Below are positions 16,088-24,680 of a stretch of DNA of 42,307 nucleotides, one piece after another. Position 1 is the first letter of the stretch; each line of letters begins with the position of its first letter. The position numbers and the translations under genes were made by a program. The stretch is from positions 1-42,307 of the forward strand of contig QYPX01000013.1 in assembly GCA_007280205.1 (NCBI GenBank), read 5' to 3'. The notes beneath the pieces were generated by a model that had not been told where the DNA came from, made no database searches, and saw nothing but the letters and a program-made list of their open reading frames with translations. This DNA is from Comamonadaceae bacterium. GTDB taxonomy: Bacteria; Pseudomonadota; Gammaproteobacteria; Burkholderiales; Burkholderiaceae_C.

Positions 16088-16348
16088 TGCACCGGCCTGG
16101 CAATCCTGAGAATGCCGCTGCCTGATTGCCGACGGTGGTGGGCTGCTCCTTGGTGCCCATTGCTGTCAGCCAATGCGGCTCCCGCAAGTGGCCGCAATGG
16201 AGACCGAAGGAGTCGCTCATGCGTTCGGAGAACGTCTCTTCCGAAATTCATGGAGTCTTGCCGTGACCTTCATCAACCTTGGAATGCACAAGCACCGAAG
16301 GACCTGCGATGCCGGGGTCACACTGCTTCGTTGCGTCCTGAGGATTTG
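16088..16348. other. Gene-free junction between the island and the folate/formate gene chain
   Basis: After the end of the split island gene there are 261 bp before the end of folC. No convincing gene, no copy of the tRNA-Gly 3' end and no clear terminator is visible. Open frames here run into the antisense strand of folC and look like shadows. The right border of the island should lie here or be lost. Confidence 0.5.
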
Positions 16349-17647
16349 TCAGCCATTCGCAACAGTTCCGTCGCTCAGCAACATTCTTCGTATGGACCCA
16401 GCCAGGTACAAAGACCCGGTAACGAGAATCCAGTGGGCATCAGACATTCGCAGGCACAGGTGCAAGGCATCGCGCGGCGAACCAGCTACCGACGCGGGCA
16501 GAGTATGGGCGGTGACGACTGCCGCCAGTTCCTCGGCACTCCAACCGGGTCGGTTGTCGGGCATCGGAGAACATACAACATGCGCAGCAGCGTCAACAAG
16601 TCGGGACACGATTGCGTCCGCATCCTTGTCTGCAGCCAGCGCCAACAATACGACCGGCCTAGCCGAGAGCGCCGGCTGAGCGCGCAATTCAATCAGCGCG
16701 TCGGCCACGGCAAAGCCCACGTGCGCACCATCGACGACAAGCTCAATCCATTCACGCGACGATGACTCACGACACACGCGGAATCGCTCCAAGCGCCCAG
16801 GAAGAGATGCGCTGCTCGCCACACTGTCGGGTAGGTCATCTTCGGATATGGCGACCGACCGTGTTCGGCTCAGTACTTCACGCACACCCAGAGCATTCAG
16901 CGCACCGCGCGCAACCGCCCAATTTCGCTGGGAAATTGTGGCCGCAGGATTGACACTCACGGGATATATGCTTGCGCCACAAAGACGGGCTGCCTCGTAG
17001 ACGACTCGCCCGGCGCCATCGACAGGTGACAGGGACGTCACAAGCGTGCTTCCCGATTTGACGATGCCGGCCTTCTCGAAGGCGATCTTCTCTACCGTCG
17101 AACCGAGTACTTCGGTGTGCTCCAGCCCCACGTTGGTAACTATGGCAATATCACTTTCAATGACGTTCGTCGAGTCCAGCCGCCCGCCCAGGCCCACCTC
17201 GATAACCGCCCAGTCCAGTTTTGCCCACGCGAACGACAAGAACGCCGCCGCGGTCACCACGTCGAACCAGGTGGATTCCGCGGCTGCCGTGTCCTCATCG
17301 CACGCAGCGGTACGGGCGTCGAGCGCGGTCGTAAGTGACTTGGCCAGCATGGCGTCGTCTATCAGCTCGCAGTTGTGGCTGATGCGTTCATTGATGCGTT
17401 CAATATGCGGAGAGGCATAGCGACCTACGCGCCAACCCGAATGCGCCAGACCCGCCTCAACGAGCGCGCAAACGCTGCCCTTGCCCTTGGTGCCCGTGAC
17501 GTGGACGCTGCGAAATCTGCGCTCGGGGTTTCCAATCCGATAGAGCAGGTCCGTTATCGGCGCCAGGTCCGCCCGCATCTGTCCTCTTGCGCAACGCTCC
17601 CAGTCGATCAACGAGTCCAGGCGGCCAACTGCCTGACTCAGTGACAT
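16349..17647 (-). CDS. Bifunctional folylpolyglutamate/dihydrofolate synthase (FolC)
   Basis: A 432-aa ATP-dependent ligase adding glutamate to folates. The P-loop is VTGTKGKGSVCA, followed by GRYASPHIERINERI; later motifs include VIEVGLGGRLDSTNVI, NVGLEHTEVLG and VVDGAHVGFAVAD (a DGAH motif near the C-terminal domain). The ATG at 17647 gives the normal family length; a longer frame upstream overlaps the membrane-protein gene and is not used. It is the last gene of the minus-strand chain with formate dehydrogenase and Fhs. Polyglutamylated folate is the preferred cofactor form for C1 enzymes, so the position fits a dedicated copy for C1 catabolism. Confidence 0.9.
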   Translation of the reverse strand: MSLSQAVGRLDSLIDWERCARGQMRADLAPITDLLYRIGNPERRFRSVHVTGTKGKGSVCALVEAGLAHSGWRVGRYASPHIERINERISHNCELIDDAMLAKSLTTALDARTAACDEDTAAAESTWFDVVTAAAFLSFAWAKLDWAVIEVGLGGRLDSTNVIESDIAIVTNVGLEHTEVLGSTVEKIAFEKAGIVKSGSTLVTSLSPVDGAGRVVYEAARLCGASIYPVSVNPAATISQRNWAVARGALNALGVREVLSRTRSVAISEDDLPDSVASSASLPGRLERFRVCRESSSREWIELVVDGAHVGFAVADALIELRAQPALSARPVVLLALAADKDADAIVSRLVDAAAHVVCSPMPDNRPGWSAEELAAVVTAHTLPASVAGSPRDALHLCLRMSDAHWILVTGSLYLAGSIRRMLLSDGTVANG

Positions 17648-17672
17648 CGGCGCCTCGCTTCGAATGCGAGGG

Positions 17673-18128
17673 CTAGAAACCGGCGTCACGGATCGCGCAA
17701 ACATCAGCGGTGCGGAAGAAGTGGGACCGCACGCCTTCGTTGCACAGGACCAGGAACAAGAAGGCGTCAACCACCGCCTGAAGCAGCGGAACCAGGTTGC
17801 CGGAACTTCCGAAGTCCTTGAAGATGGTGGGCCCACCGGCGATGGCAAATGCGGTGACCGCGCTGGCGTGATCAAACGTGGAAACGACGAGCCAGCAAAG
17901 CGTGAACAGCCAACTCCACAGGTTGGGGTGGCGCCAGACAGCCAAGAGTACGACCGGTGCCAGGACCGCGACCACGATGTCGATGATCGCCGGAAACAGC
18001 CATGCCGCCGGATCGGTGCCCAACAAGACGCTTTGGATCAGTGGCAACGCGATGAACCGTGGTAGTTGAAGCAGGACCCAAATGGTCAGGGCGATCAATA
18101 CTGGTCGGGGTCGGAGAATCGGTTTCAT
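17673..18128 (-). CDS. Small integral membrane protein, 151 aa
   Basis: Four hydrophobic segments are visible: ALTIWVLLQLPRFIALPLI, LFPAIIDIVVAVLAPVVLLAV, LWSWLFTLCWLVVSTFDHASA and LVPLLQAVVDAFLFLVL. It starts 6 bp after the formate dehydrogenase alpha gene and ends 25 bp before folC, so it is in the operon. No transporter or anchor signature is recognised. It could be a membrane anchor or an unrelated passenger; the partner FDH is of the soluble NAD-linked type, which argues against an anchor. Confidence 0.75.
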   Translation of the reverse strand: MKPILRPRPVLIALTIWVLLQLPRFIALPLIQSVLLGTDPAAWLFPAIIDIVVAVLAPVVLLAVWRHPNLWSWLFTLCWLVVSTFDHASAVTAFAIAGGPTIFKDFGSSGNLVPLLQAVVDAFLFLVLCNEGVRSHFFRTADVCAIRDAGF

Positions 18129-18134
18129 GTGGAC

Positions 18135-20930
18135 TCACTCCTGCACGCTGGCCCGCAACTGCCCGCCGCCGAAACTGCTGATCGCACCCAAGCTTCCGCC
18201 TAGACTCATCTTGACCGCGCAGTACTTGAACTCCGGGATCTTCCCGAACGGATCGAGCACTGGATTGGTCAGCATATTGGCCGCTGCCTCGTAGTAGCAG
18301 AACGGGATGAACAGCGCGCCTCTGGGTGTGCCGTCGTCGGCGCGTGCGTACAGCGTGACGCTGCCGCGGCGCGAAGCCACGGTGATCACGTCTCCGGGTC
18401 TGGCGCCCATGGCGGCCAGGTCCAGCGGGTGCACGGACGCCACCGGATCGGGCTCGATCGCGTCCAGCACCGTGGAACGCCGCGTCATGCTGCCGGTGTG
18501 CCAATGTTCCAACTGGCGCCCGGTGATGAGCACCATCGGGTATTCGGTGTCGGGTCGCTCTGCCGCTGGAATGATGTCGGCAGCGACCAGACGCGCGCGT
18601 CCGCTGGCGGTGGGGAAGCTCTCCGTGAACACCACGGCTTCTCCCGGATCGCCCTCCTGCAGGCAGGGATGGACGACGCCTGATTCTTCCTTGAGACGCT
18701 CCCAGGTGATGCCCGCAATCGACGGCATCGCTTGGCGCAATTCGTTGAAAACGCTCGCGGGGCCAGAGTAATTCCAGGCCAGCCCCAGCCTGCGCGCCAT
18801 CTCCTGGATGATCCACAGATCCTGGCGCGCGTCGCCCGGCGGCGCCAGCGCCTGGCGCCCCAGCTGCACCAGTCGGTCGGTGTTGGTGAAGGTGCCAGTC
18901 TTCTCGGGGAAGGCCGAGGCCGGCAACACGACGTCGGCCAGGTACGCGGTTTCGGTCAGGAAGATGTCCTGCACCACCAGACAGTCCAGCGCGGCCAACG
19001 CGCCCCGGGCGTGCTGCACGTCGGGGTCGGACATGGCGGGGTTCTCGCCCATGATGTACATGCCGCGGATCTGCCCGGCGTGCACCGCGTCCATGATCTC
19101 TACCACCGTGAGGCCCGGTTGCGCGTCCAGCCTGGTTTCCCACAGCGCCTCAAACCTGGCCTGCGCCGCAGGCGTGTTGACGCGCTGGTAGTCGGGGTAC
19201 ATCATGGGCAGCAGCCCGGCGTCGGATGCGCCCTGGACGTTGTTCTGGCCGCGCAAGGGGTGCAAGCCGGTTCCGGGGCGTCCGATCTGGCCCGTGATCA
19301 TCGACAGCGCAATCAGGCAGCGCGCGTTGTCGGTGCCATGCACATGCTGGGACACGCCCATGCCCCACAGGATCATCGAAGCCTTGGACGTGGCGAATAG
19401 GCGCGCCACCTCCTTGATCGTCTGCGCCGCAATGCCGCACAGCGGCGCCATCGCGTCCGCGCTGAAGCCGGCGACATTCGCCTTGAGTTCCTCGTAACCG
19501 CTGGTCCGGTCGTTGATGAACTGCTGATCCACCAGTCCTTCGGCGACGATGGTGTGCAGCATCGCGTTGAGCAGCGCGACGTCGGTGTCGGGCTTGAACT
19601 GCAGGTAGTGATCGGCGTGGCGCGCCAGCTCGGAGCGGCGCGGATCGACCAGTATCAGCTTGGTTCCGGCCTGCACCGCGTTCTTGATCCAGGTGGCGGC
19701 CACCGGGTGGTTCACGATGGGGTTGGAGCCTATCACCAGCACCACATCGGCGTGCATCACGTCGCGCACCGGATTGGAAACCACGCCCGAACCCAAACCC
19801 TCGAGCAGCGCGGCGACGCTGGAAGCGTGACAAAGCCGCGTGCAGTGGTCCACGTTGTTCGTGCGAAAGCCCGTGCGCACCAGCTTCTGGAACAGATAGG
19901 CTTCTTCGTTGCTGCACTTGGCCGACCCCAGACCGGCGAGCGCCTGCGGACCGGCGTTGTCGCGGATGGCGGCCAAACTGCCGCCTGCCAGCGCCAGCGC
20001 CTCTTCCCACGTGGCTTCCCGAAATACCGACAGCGGGTCACCCGGGTCCATCGTGAAGTCTGCAGACTTGGGCGCGTCCGCGCGCCGGATCAGCGGCTTG
20101 GTCAGGCGCTGGCGGTGGTGCACATAGTCAAAGCCGTAGCGTCCCTTGACGCACAGTCGACCTTCGTTCGCCGGACCATCGCGTCCTTCGACGCGCACGA
20201 TCTTGTTTCCCCTGACATGGTAGCTGAGCTGGCAGCCCACGCCGCAGTAGGGGCAGACTGAATCCACCTTCCGATCCCTCGGGTTCAGCCCAGTGTCGCG
20301 CGCCGGCGTCAAAGCACCGGTGGGGCAGGCGCTCACGCATTCGCCGCAGCCCACGCAGCTGCTCAGTGCCATCGGGTCGGCCAGGTCGAAGACGATGGCG
20401 CTGTGCTGGCCACGGTGCGCCAGTCCGATCACGTCGTTCACCTGCACCTCGCGGCAGGCACGCACGCAGCGGGTGCACTGGATGCAGGCGTCAAGATTGA
20501 CGGCGATGGCCGCGTGCGAATGGTCGTGCGCGACCGCGCCGCGCGCGGCAAAGCGCGGCTTGCCCAACTGCAGCTTGCCGGCCCAATGGTCAAGCTCGGA
20601 TGGTAGCGCGTCGCATCGGTCGGGAACGTCGGACTTCAGCAGTTCGAGCACCATCTTTTGCGAATGCAGCGCGCGCGGGCTATCGGTGCGCACATCCATT
20701 CCCGCCTGTGGGCTGCGGCAGCAAGACGGCGCCAGCACGCGTTCGCCCTTGATCTCGACCACGCAGGCGCGGCAGTTGCCTTCGGGTCGCAGTCCTTCCT
20801 TGTGGCAAAGATGCGGAATCTCGATGCCCAGGCGATTCGCCGTCTGCAGCAGCGTCTCGTTCGGCTGCGCAATAACGGCCTGGCCGTTGAGTGTGAAGGC
20901 ACTCGCTTTGGACTCGGGCTGTGTCGTCAT
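18135..20930 (-). CDS. NAD-dependent formate dehydrogenase, molybdopterin alpha subunit
   Basis: A 931-aa subunit oxidising formate to CO2 at a bis-MGD Mo (or W) centre. Order: [2Fe-2S] domain (Cys42, 53, 56, 70), NuoG-like His/Cys segment, two [4Fe-4S] sets (CIQCTRCVRAC near 149-159; CVGCGECVSAC near 192-202), a further [4Fe-4S] with CPYCGVGC (226-233), then the molybdopterin domains. The catalytic residue is Cys at about 367 in DHCTRLCHASSV, where selenocysteine enzymes have Sec. The C-terminal molydopterin-binding domain contains VLITGRQLEHWHTGSMTRRS. The beta-subunit stop directly abuts its ATG. Length and layout match FdsA/Fdh1A. The sulfuration chaperone (FdsC/FdhD type) is not in the window. 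Confidence 0.95.
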   Translation of the reverse strand: MTTQPESKASAFTLNGQAVIAQPNETLLQTANRLGIEIPHLCHKEGLRPEGNCRACVVEIKGERVLAPSCCRSPQAGMDVRTDSPRALHSQKMVLELLKSDVPDRCDALPSELDHWAGKLQLGKPRFAARGAVAHDHSHAAIAVNLDACIQCTRCVRACREVQVNDVIGLAHRGQHSAIVFDLADPMALSSCVGCGECVSACPTGALTPARDTGLNPRDRKVDSVCPYCGVGCQLSYHVRGNKIVRVEGRDGPANEGRLCVKGRYGFDYVHHRQRLTKPLIRRADAPKSADFTMDPGDPLSVFREATWEEALALAGGSLAAIRDNAGPQALAGLGSAKCSNEEAYLFQKLVRTGFRTNNVDHCTRLCHASSVAALLEGLGSGVVSNPVRDVMHADVVLVIGSNPIVNHPVAATWIKNAVQAGTKLILVDPRRSELARHADHYLQFKPDTDVALLNAMLHTIVAEGLVDQQFINDRTSGYEELKANVAGFSADAMAPLCGIAAQTIKEVARLFATSKASMILWGMGVSQHVHGTDNARCLIALSMITGQIGRPGTGLHPLRGQNNVQGASDAGLLPMMYPDYQRVNTPAAQARFEALWETRLDAQPGLTVVEIMDAVHAGQIRGMYIMGENPAMSDPDVQHARGALAALDCLVVQDIFLTETAYLADVVLPASAFPEKTGTFTNTDRLVQLGRQALAPPGDARQDLWIIQEMARRLGLAWNYSGPASVFNELRQAMPSIAGITWERLKEESGVVHPCLQEGDPGEAVVFTESFPTASGRARLVAADIIPAAERPDTEYPMVLITGRQLEHWHTGSMTRRSTVLDAIEPDPVASVHPLDLAAMGARPGDVITVASRRGSVTLYARADDGTPRGALFIPFCYYEAAANMLTNPVLDPFGKIPEFKYCAVKMSLGGSLGAISSFGGGQLRASVQE

Positions 20931-22640
20931 TTAGCCGATCTCCTGCGGGAAGTACCTGATGACGCAGCGGATCGGGTTCGGCGCTGCTTGGCCCAGACCG
21001 CAGATCGACGCGTCGGCCATGGCCTGGGACAAGTCCTCGAGCAGGGACTGATCCCATTTCGGTGCCCGCAGCAGTGCCGCAGCCTTGGCCGTGCCGACGC
21101 GGCACGGCGTGCATTGGCCACAGGATTCGGCGGCAAAGAAATCCATCGTGTTCTGCGCCGCGTCCCTGGCCTTGTCGTGCTGCGAGAGCACGATCACGGC
21201 GGCAGACCCGATGAAGCAGGCGTGCGGGTTCAAGGTGTCAAAGTCCAGCGCGATGTCGGCCAGGGCAGCGGGCAGGATTCCGCCGGAGGCACCGCCGGGC
21301 AGGTAGGCATAGAGTGCGTGGCCGGGAAGCATGCCGCCGCAGTATTCGTCCACCAGTTCGCGCAGCGTGATGCCCGCCGGCGCCAGGTGCACGCCAGGTT
21401 TGCTCACCCTGCCGCTGACCGAAAACGAGCGCAGGCCGGTGCGCCCGTTCCTGCCGTGACCCGCCCACCATTCGCCGCTCTTCTCCAGGATATCGCGAAC
21501 CCAAAACAGGGTTTCCAGGTTGTGCTCCAGCGTGGGGCGGCCAAACAGGCCTACCTGGGCCACGTAGGGCGGGCGCAGCCGTGGCAGGCCGCGCCGGCCT
21601 TCGATGGATTCCATCATCGCGGACTCTTCGCCGCAGATGTAGGCGCCCGCGCCCCGGCGCAGATGGATGAGCGGCAGCGGCGCGGGCGCGTCGGCGCGCA
21701 GCGCAGCCAGCTCACGTGTGAGTATCTCGCGGCAAGCGGCGTACTCGTCGCGCAGATAAAGGTAGATCTCGGCAATGCCCACGACATGTGCTGCGATCAG
21801 CATGCCCTCAAGGAAGCGGTGCGGATCGCGCTCCAGGTACCAGCGGTCCTTGAAGGTGCCGGGCTCGCCCTCGTCGATGTTGACTGCCATCAGACGCGGG
21901 CCGGCTTCGGCGCCGACGATGCGCCACTTGCGTCCCGCCGGAAATCCTGCGCCACCGAGCCCACGCAGACCCGAGTGTTCCATGGCCTTGAAGACCGAGT
22001 CCTGGTCGCGAGTTCCCAGCACGCATTCGGTCAAGGTGCGGTAGCCGCCCGCGGCCCGGTATTGCTGATAGCCCGTGTAGGCGCCCACCACGGGAGCGAG
22101 CGCCTTTTTGCGTACCGCCTCGCACACGCTGGCAACACTGGCGCCGTCGATGGGGTTGTGTCCGACGACCGCCACGGGCGCAGCGTGGCAGCGCCCCACG
22201 CAGGGGACCGGCACGATGCGCACATCTTCCAGGGCCAGCGCCGCCAGCGCCTGGCTCAGTTCCTTGGAGCCGGCCATGGCGCAGGACAACGATTCACACA
22301 CGCGCACGGTGAATGGCGGTGGCGCGGCCTGCCCTTCCTTGACCACGTCGAAATGGTGGTAGAAGGTTGCGACTTCATAGACCTCGGTTTGGGAGAGCTT
22401 GAGTTGCGCTGCAAGCGCCACTATGTGCGCGGCTGAGATATGGCCGCGCGCGTCCTGAATGCGGTGCAGGTACTCGATCAGCAGGTCGCGCCGCAACGGC
22501 TGCGCTCCCAGCAACGCCGTGACCTCGGTCAAAGCCTGCGGATCGACGACGCGGCCCTTGAGGTTCGAACGGGACTTGGCCTTGTGCGCTGCAGCGTCGG
22601 CAATGGGAATGACTCGGTTCGTGCAAGAGGGTTCTGTCAT
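20931..22640 (-). CDS. Formate dehydrogenase beta subunit, fused FdsG-FdsB type
   Basis: A 569-aa protein that joins a NuoE-like and a NuoF-like domain. Residues 1 to about 160 form the thioredoxin-like [2Fe-2S] domain with Cys115, 120, 147 and 151 (VCESLSC and VPCVGRC). Then GLRGLGGAGFPAGRKW and VNIDEGEPGTFKDR mark FMN/NADH binding, YICGEESAMMESIEGRRG the flavin site, and SCGQCTPCRVGT the C-terminal [4Fe-4S] cluster. It passes electrons from the alpha subunit to NAD+. In Fds enzymes these domains are two genes; the fused form is that of Methylorubrum FDH1. The ATG at 22640 was chosen; a TTG further upstream would overlap the hairpin region. Confidence 0.93.
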   Translation of the reverse strand: MTEPSCTNRVIPIADAAAHKAKSRSNLKGRVVDPQALTEVTALLGAQPLRRDLLIEYLHRIQDARGHISAAHIVALAAQLKLSQTEVYEVATFYHHFDVVKEGQAAPPPFTVRVCESLSCAMAGSKELSQALAALALEDVRIVPVPCVGRCHAAPVAVVGHNPIDGASVASVCEAVRKKALAPVVGAYTGYQQYRAAGGYRTLTECVLGTRDQDSVFKAMEHSGLRGLGGAGFPAGRKWRIVGAEAGPRLMAVNIDEGEPGTFKDRWYLERDPHRFLEGMLIAAHVVGIAEIYLYLRDEYAACREILTRELAALRADAPAPLPLIHLRRGAGAYICGEESAMMESIEGRRGLPRLRPPYVAQVGLFGRPTLEHNLETLFWVRDILEKSGEWWAGHGRNGRTGLRSFSVSGRVSKPGVHLAPAGITLRELVDEYCGGMLPGHALYAYLPGGASGGILPAALADIALDFDTLNPHACFIGSAAVIVLSQHDKARDAAQNTMDFFAAESCGQCTPCRVGTAKAAALLRAPKWDQSLLEDLSQAMADASICGLGQAAPNPIRCVIRYFPQEIG

Positions 22641-22686
22641 GGAGGAGGTCCGGTAGTCAGTCACGCTGCCACCAGCATTCGATACA

Positions 22687-22711
22687 GGTAGCAAGCGCCG
22701 CGCTTGCTACC
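22687..22711. terminator. 11-bp perfect hairpin between fhs and formate dehydrogenase genes
   Basis: GGTAGCAAGCG (22687-22697) pairs exactly with CGCTTGCTACC (22701-22711) around a 3-nt loop. It lies between the fhs stop and the FDH beta start. There is no T run on either strand, so it is not a classical terminator; it may attenuate, stabilise the fhs mRNA 3' end or act as an operator. Confidence 0.6.
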
Positions 22712-22721
22712 CGAAGCGTGG

Positions 22722-24395
22722 TCAAAACAGTCCGACGATGCGGCCATCCGCGGTCACGTCGATGACGTTGGCTGCCGGCTTCTTGGGCAGACCCGGCATG
22801 GTCATCACGTCGCCACAAATCATGACGATGAATTCGGCGCCGGCGGACAGCCTGACCTCGCGAATATTCACCACGTGGCCGCTGGGCGCGCCACGCAGTT
22901 GCGGATCCGTGGAAAACGAATACTGGGTCTTGGCGATGCACACCGGGTAGTGCCCGTAGCCGCTTTCCTGCAGGCGGCGAATTTGCGCTCGGATCTTGGT
23001 GTCGGCTGTGATGTCAGAGGCACCATAAATCTTGGTCGCGATGCTCTTGGCCTTTTCCCATAGAGGGTCGCAGTCCTCGTAAACAAATTTGAAATCGGTG
23101 GGCTTGGTTTCGATCAGATTGACAACTGCGCGCGCGACATCGACCGCGCCCTTTCCACCTTCAGCCCAGTGACGCGCCAAGATCACTGGTACATCATGGT
23201 GCGCCATTTTCGTTTGCAGAAGTTGGACTTCGGCCTCGGTGTTGTCGACGAAGTGATTGATCGCAACCACGCAGGGCAAGCCGTAGTGGTTGCGAATATT
23301 GTTGACGTGGCGTTCCAGGTTGGCAATTCCCTTTCCCAGCGCTTTAAGGTCCTCGGTTCCCAGGTCCTTGAGCTCGACACCACCATGGAACTTGAGTGCT
23401 CGAATGGTCGCGACCACAACTACGGCATCAGGGCGCAGGCCCGATTTTCTGCACTTGATGTCGATGAACTTCTCGGCGCCCAGATCGGCACCAAATCCGG
23501 CTTCGGTGACGACGTAGTCGGCCAGCTTTAGCGCTGTCTGCGTTGCAATCACCGAGTTGCAACCGTGCGCTATGTTGGCGAAGGGACCGCCGTGGATAAA
23601 GGCCGGGTTATTCTCCAGCGTTTGCACGAGATTGGGGTTGAGTGCATCCTTCAACAACGCCGCCATTGCGCCATGTACGTTGACGTCGCGTGCATGGATA
23701 GGTTGTTGTTCGGGCGTATACCCGACAACGATGTTTCCCATGCGTTTCTTCAGGTCTTGTAGGCTCGTAGCAAGGCAGAAGATCGCCATGATCTCGCTGG
23801 CAACGACGATGTCAAAGCCATCTTCCCGTGTGTGGCCGTTGTTCGGGCCGCCCATGCCGACAACGATATCCCTTAATGCCCGGTCATTCATATCCATGAC
23901 CCGGCGCCAAGTGACGCGCCGATTGTCAAAGTTCAGTTCGTTGCCGTGATGGATGTGGTTGTCGATGGCCGCAGCGAGCAAATTATTGGCCAGCGCGATG
24001 GCGTTAAAGTCGCCGGTAAAGTGCAGATTGATGTCCTCCATTGGAACGACCTGGGCGTAGCCACCTCCGGCAGCACCGCCTTTGACGCCGAACACCGGCC
24101 CCAGACTGGGTTCGCGCAGGCAGATGATCGCCTTCTTGCCAATGTGGTTCAGCGCATCACCCAGCCCGACGCTCATCGTGGTCTTGCCCTCGCCAGCAGG
24201 GGTTGGGCTAATCGCGGTGACCAGGATCAGTTTGCCGTTAGGCTTGTCCTTGAGCGTGTTCACATATTCAAGCGACACTTTCGCCTTGTAGTGGCCGTAG
24301 GGCACGACATGCTCCTCCGGTATGCCGAGTCTGGTAGCCACTCCCAATATACGGTTCATCGTGGCCTTCTGTGCAATTTCCAGATCAATCGACAT
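22722..24395 (-). CDS. Formate-tetrahydrofolate ligase
   Basis: A 557-aa enzyme interconverting formate, THF and ATP with 10-formyl-THF and ADP. The ATP-binding loop is [19 protein letters not shown]; family blocks include [44 protein letters not shown] and [14 protein letters not shown]. Length is normal. In C1-degrading bacteria it may run in reverse, releasing formate with ATP gain, and the formate dehydrogenase genes directly downstream suit that direction. The start has AAAGGA upstream. The 285-bp leader holds a repeat shared with position 36.3 kb. Confidence 0.97.
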   Translation of the reverse strand: MSIDLEIAQKATMNRILGVATRLGIPEEHVVPYGHYKAKVSLEYVNTLKDKPNGKLILVTAISPTPAGEGKTTMSVGLGDALNHIGKKAIICLREPSLGPVFGVKGGAAGGGYAQVVPMEDINLHFTGDFNAIALANNLLAAAIDNHIHHGNELNFDNRRVTWRRVMDMNDRALRDIVVGMGGPNNGHTREDGFDIVVASEIMAIFCLATSLQDLKKRMGNIVVGYTPEQQPIHARDVNVHGAMAALLKDALNPNLVQTLENNPAFIHGGPFANIAHGCNSVIATQTALKLADYVVTEAGFGADLGAEKFIDIKCRKSGLRPDAVVVVATIRALKFHGGVELKDLGTEDLKALGKGIANLERHVNNIRNHYGLPCVVAINHFVDNTEAEVQLLQTKMAHHDVPVILARHWAEGGKGAVDVARAVVNLIETKPTDFKFVYEDCDPLWEKAKSIATKIYGASDITADTKIRAQIRRLQESGYGHYPVCIAKTQYSFSTDPQLRGAPSGHVVNIREVRLSAGAEFIVMICGDVMTMPGLPKKPAANVIDVTADGRIVGLF

Positions 24396-24506
24396 TTTCC
24401 AGTCCTTTGGAGAGAGAAAATTGGTGCGGCCACGAAGGGCGGTCCAAAATATTTTCGAGAGAAAAGTTGTGTGCGGACGCTAAGGTGCGAAGGCATCGCC
24501 CATGAC

Positions 24507-24592
24507 AGAACTTTGCTGCAATGTCGGCCGATTCTAGGTAGAGCACGCAAGAAAACTATCCCTCAAACGACATCTCTCGCCGCAAAGGCGTC
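24507..24592 (-). repeat. Dispersed 86-88-bp intergenic repeat, copy 1 (fhs leader)
   Basis: About 85% identical (11 substitutions, 2 single-base gaps) to 36281-36368 in the same orientation. Conserved blocks include ATTCTAGGTAG, CGCAAG, AAACTATCC and TCAAACGAC, ending in the hairpin CGCC-GCAAA-GGCG. This copy sits 112 bp upstream of the fhs start codon. It may be part of a leader RNA, a regulator site or a repeat element. Confidence 0.85.
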
Positions 24593-24680
24593 ATCGCGAC
24601 AAGCCTTCGGGTCTGTGCATCCACGGAAGACACATCCGTTGCGCAATGGGTCAGCCCGGCACAGCGCACTCTGAGCATTT

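Noticed and set aside
16112-16765. Plus-strand open frames at the island/folC junction
   Set aside because: They run into the antisense strand of folC and have no recognisable motif or ribosome site.
17872-19143. 423-aa open frame on the minus strand inside the formate dehydrogenase alpha gene
   Set aside because: It is another frame of the same strand within a gene of known family; Arg/Gly-rich without motif.
20658-22436. 592-aa open frame on the plus strand over formate dehydrogenase
   Set aside because: Antisense to well-conserved Fe-S and flavin motifs; rich in His, Arg and Gln as expected for a shadow. No motif of its own.
24507-24541. Sigma-54 promoter (GG-GC) in the dispersed repeat
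   Set aside because: A GGCC...TTGC stretch is present, but the GG to GC spacing is too short and differs between the two copies.
24507-24592. Known riboswitch (glycine, THF, SAM or cobalamin) in the fhs leader
   Set aside because: I looked for the conserved cores of these classes on both strands and found none. The repeat also occurs elsewhere in the other relative orientation.
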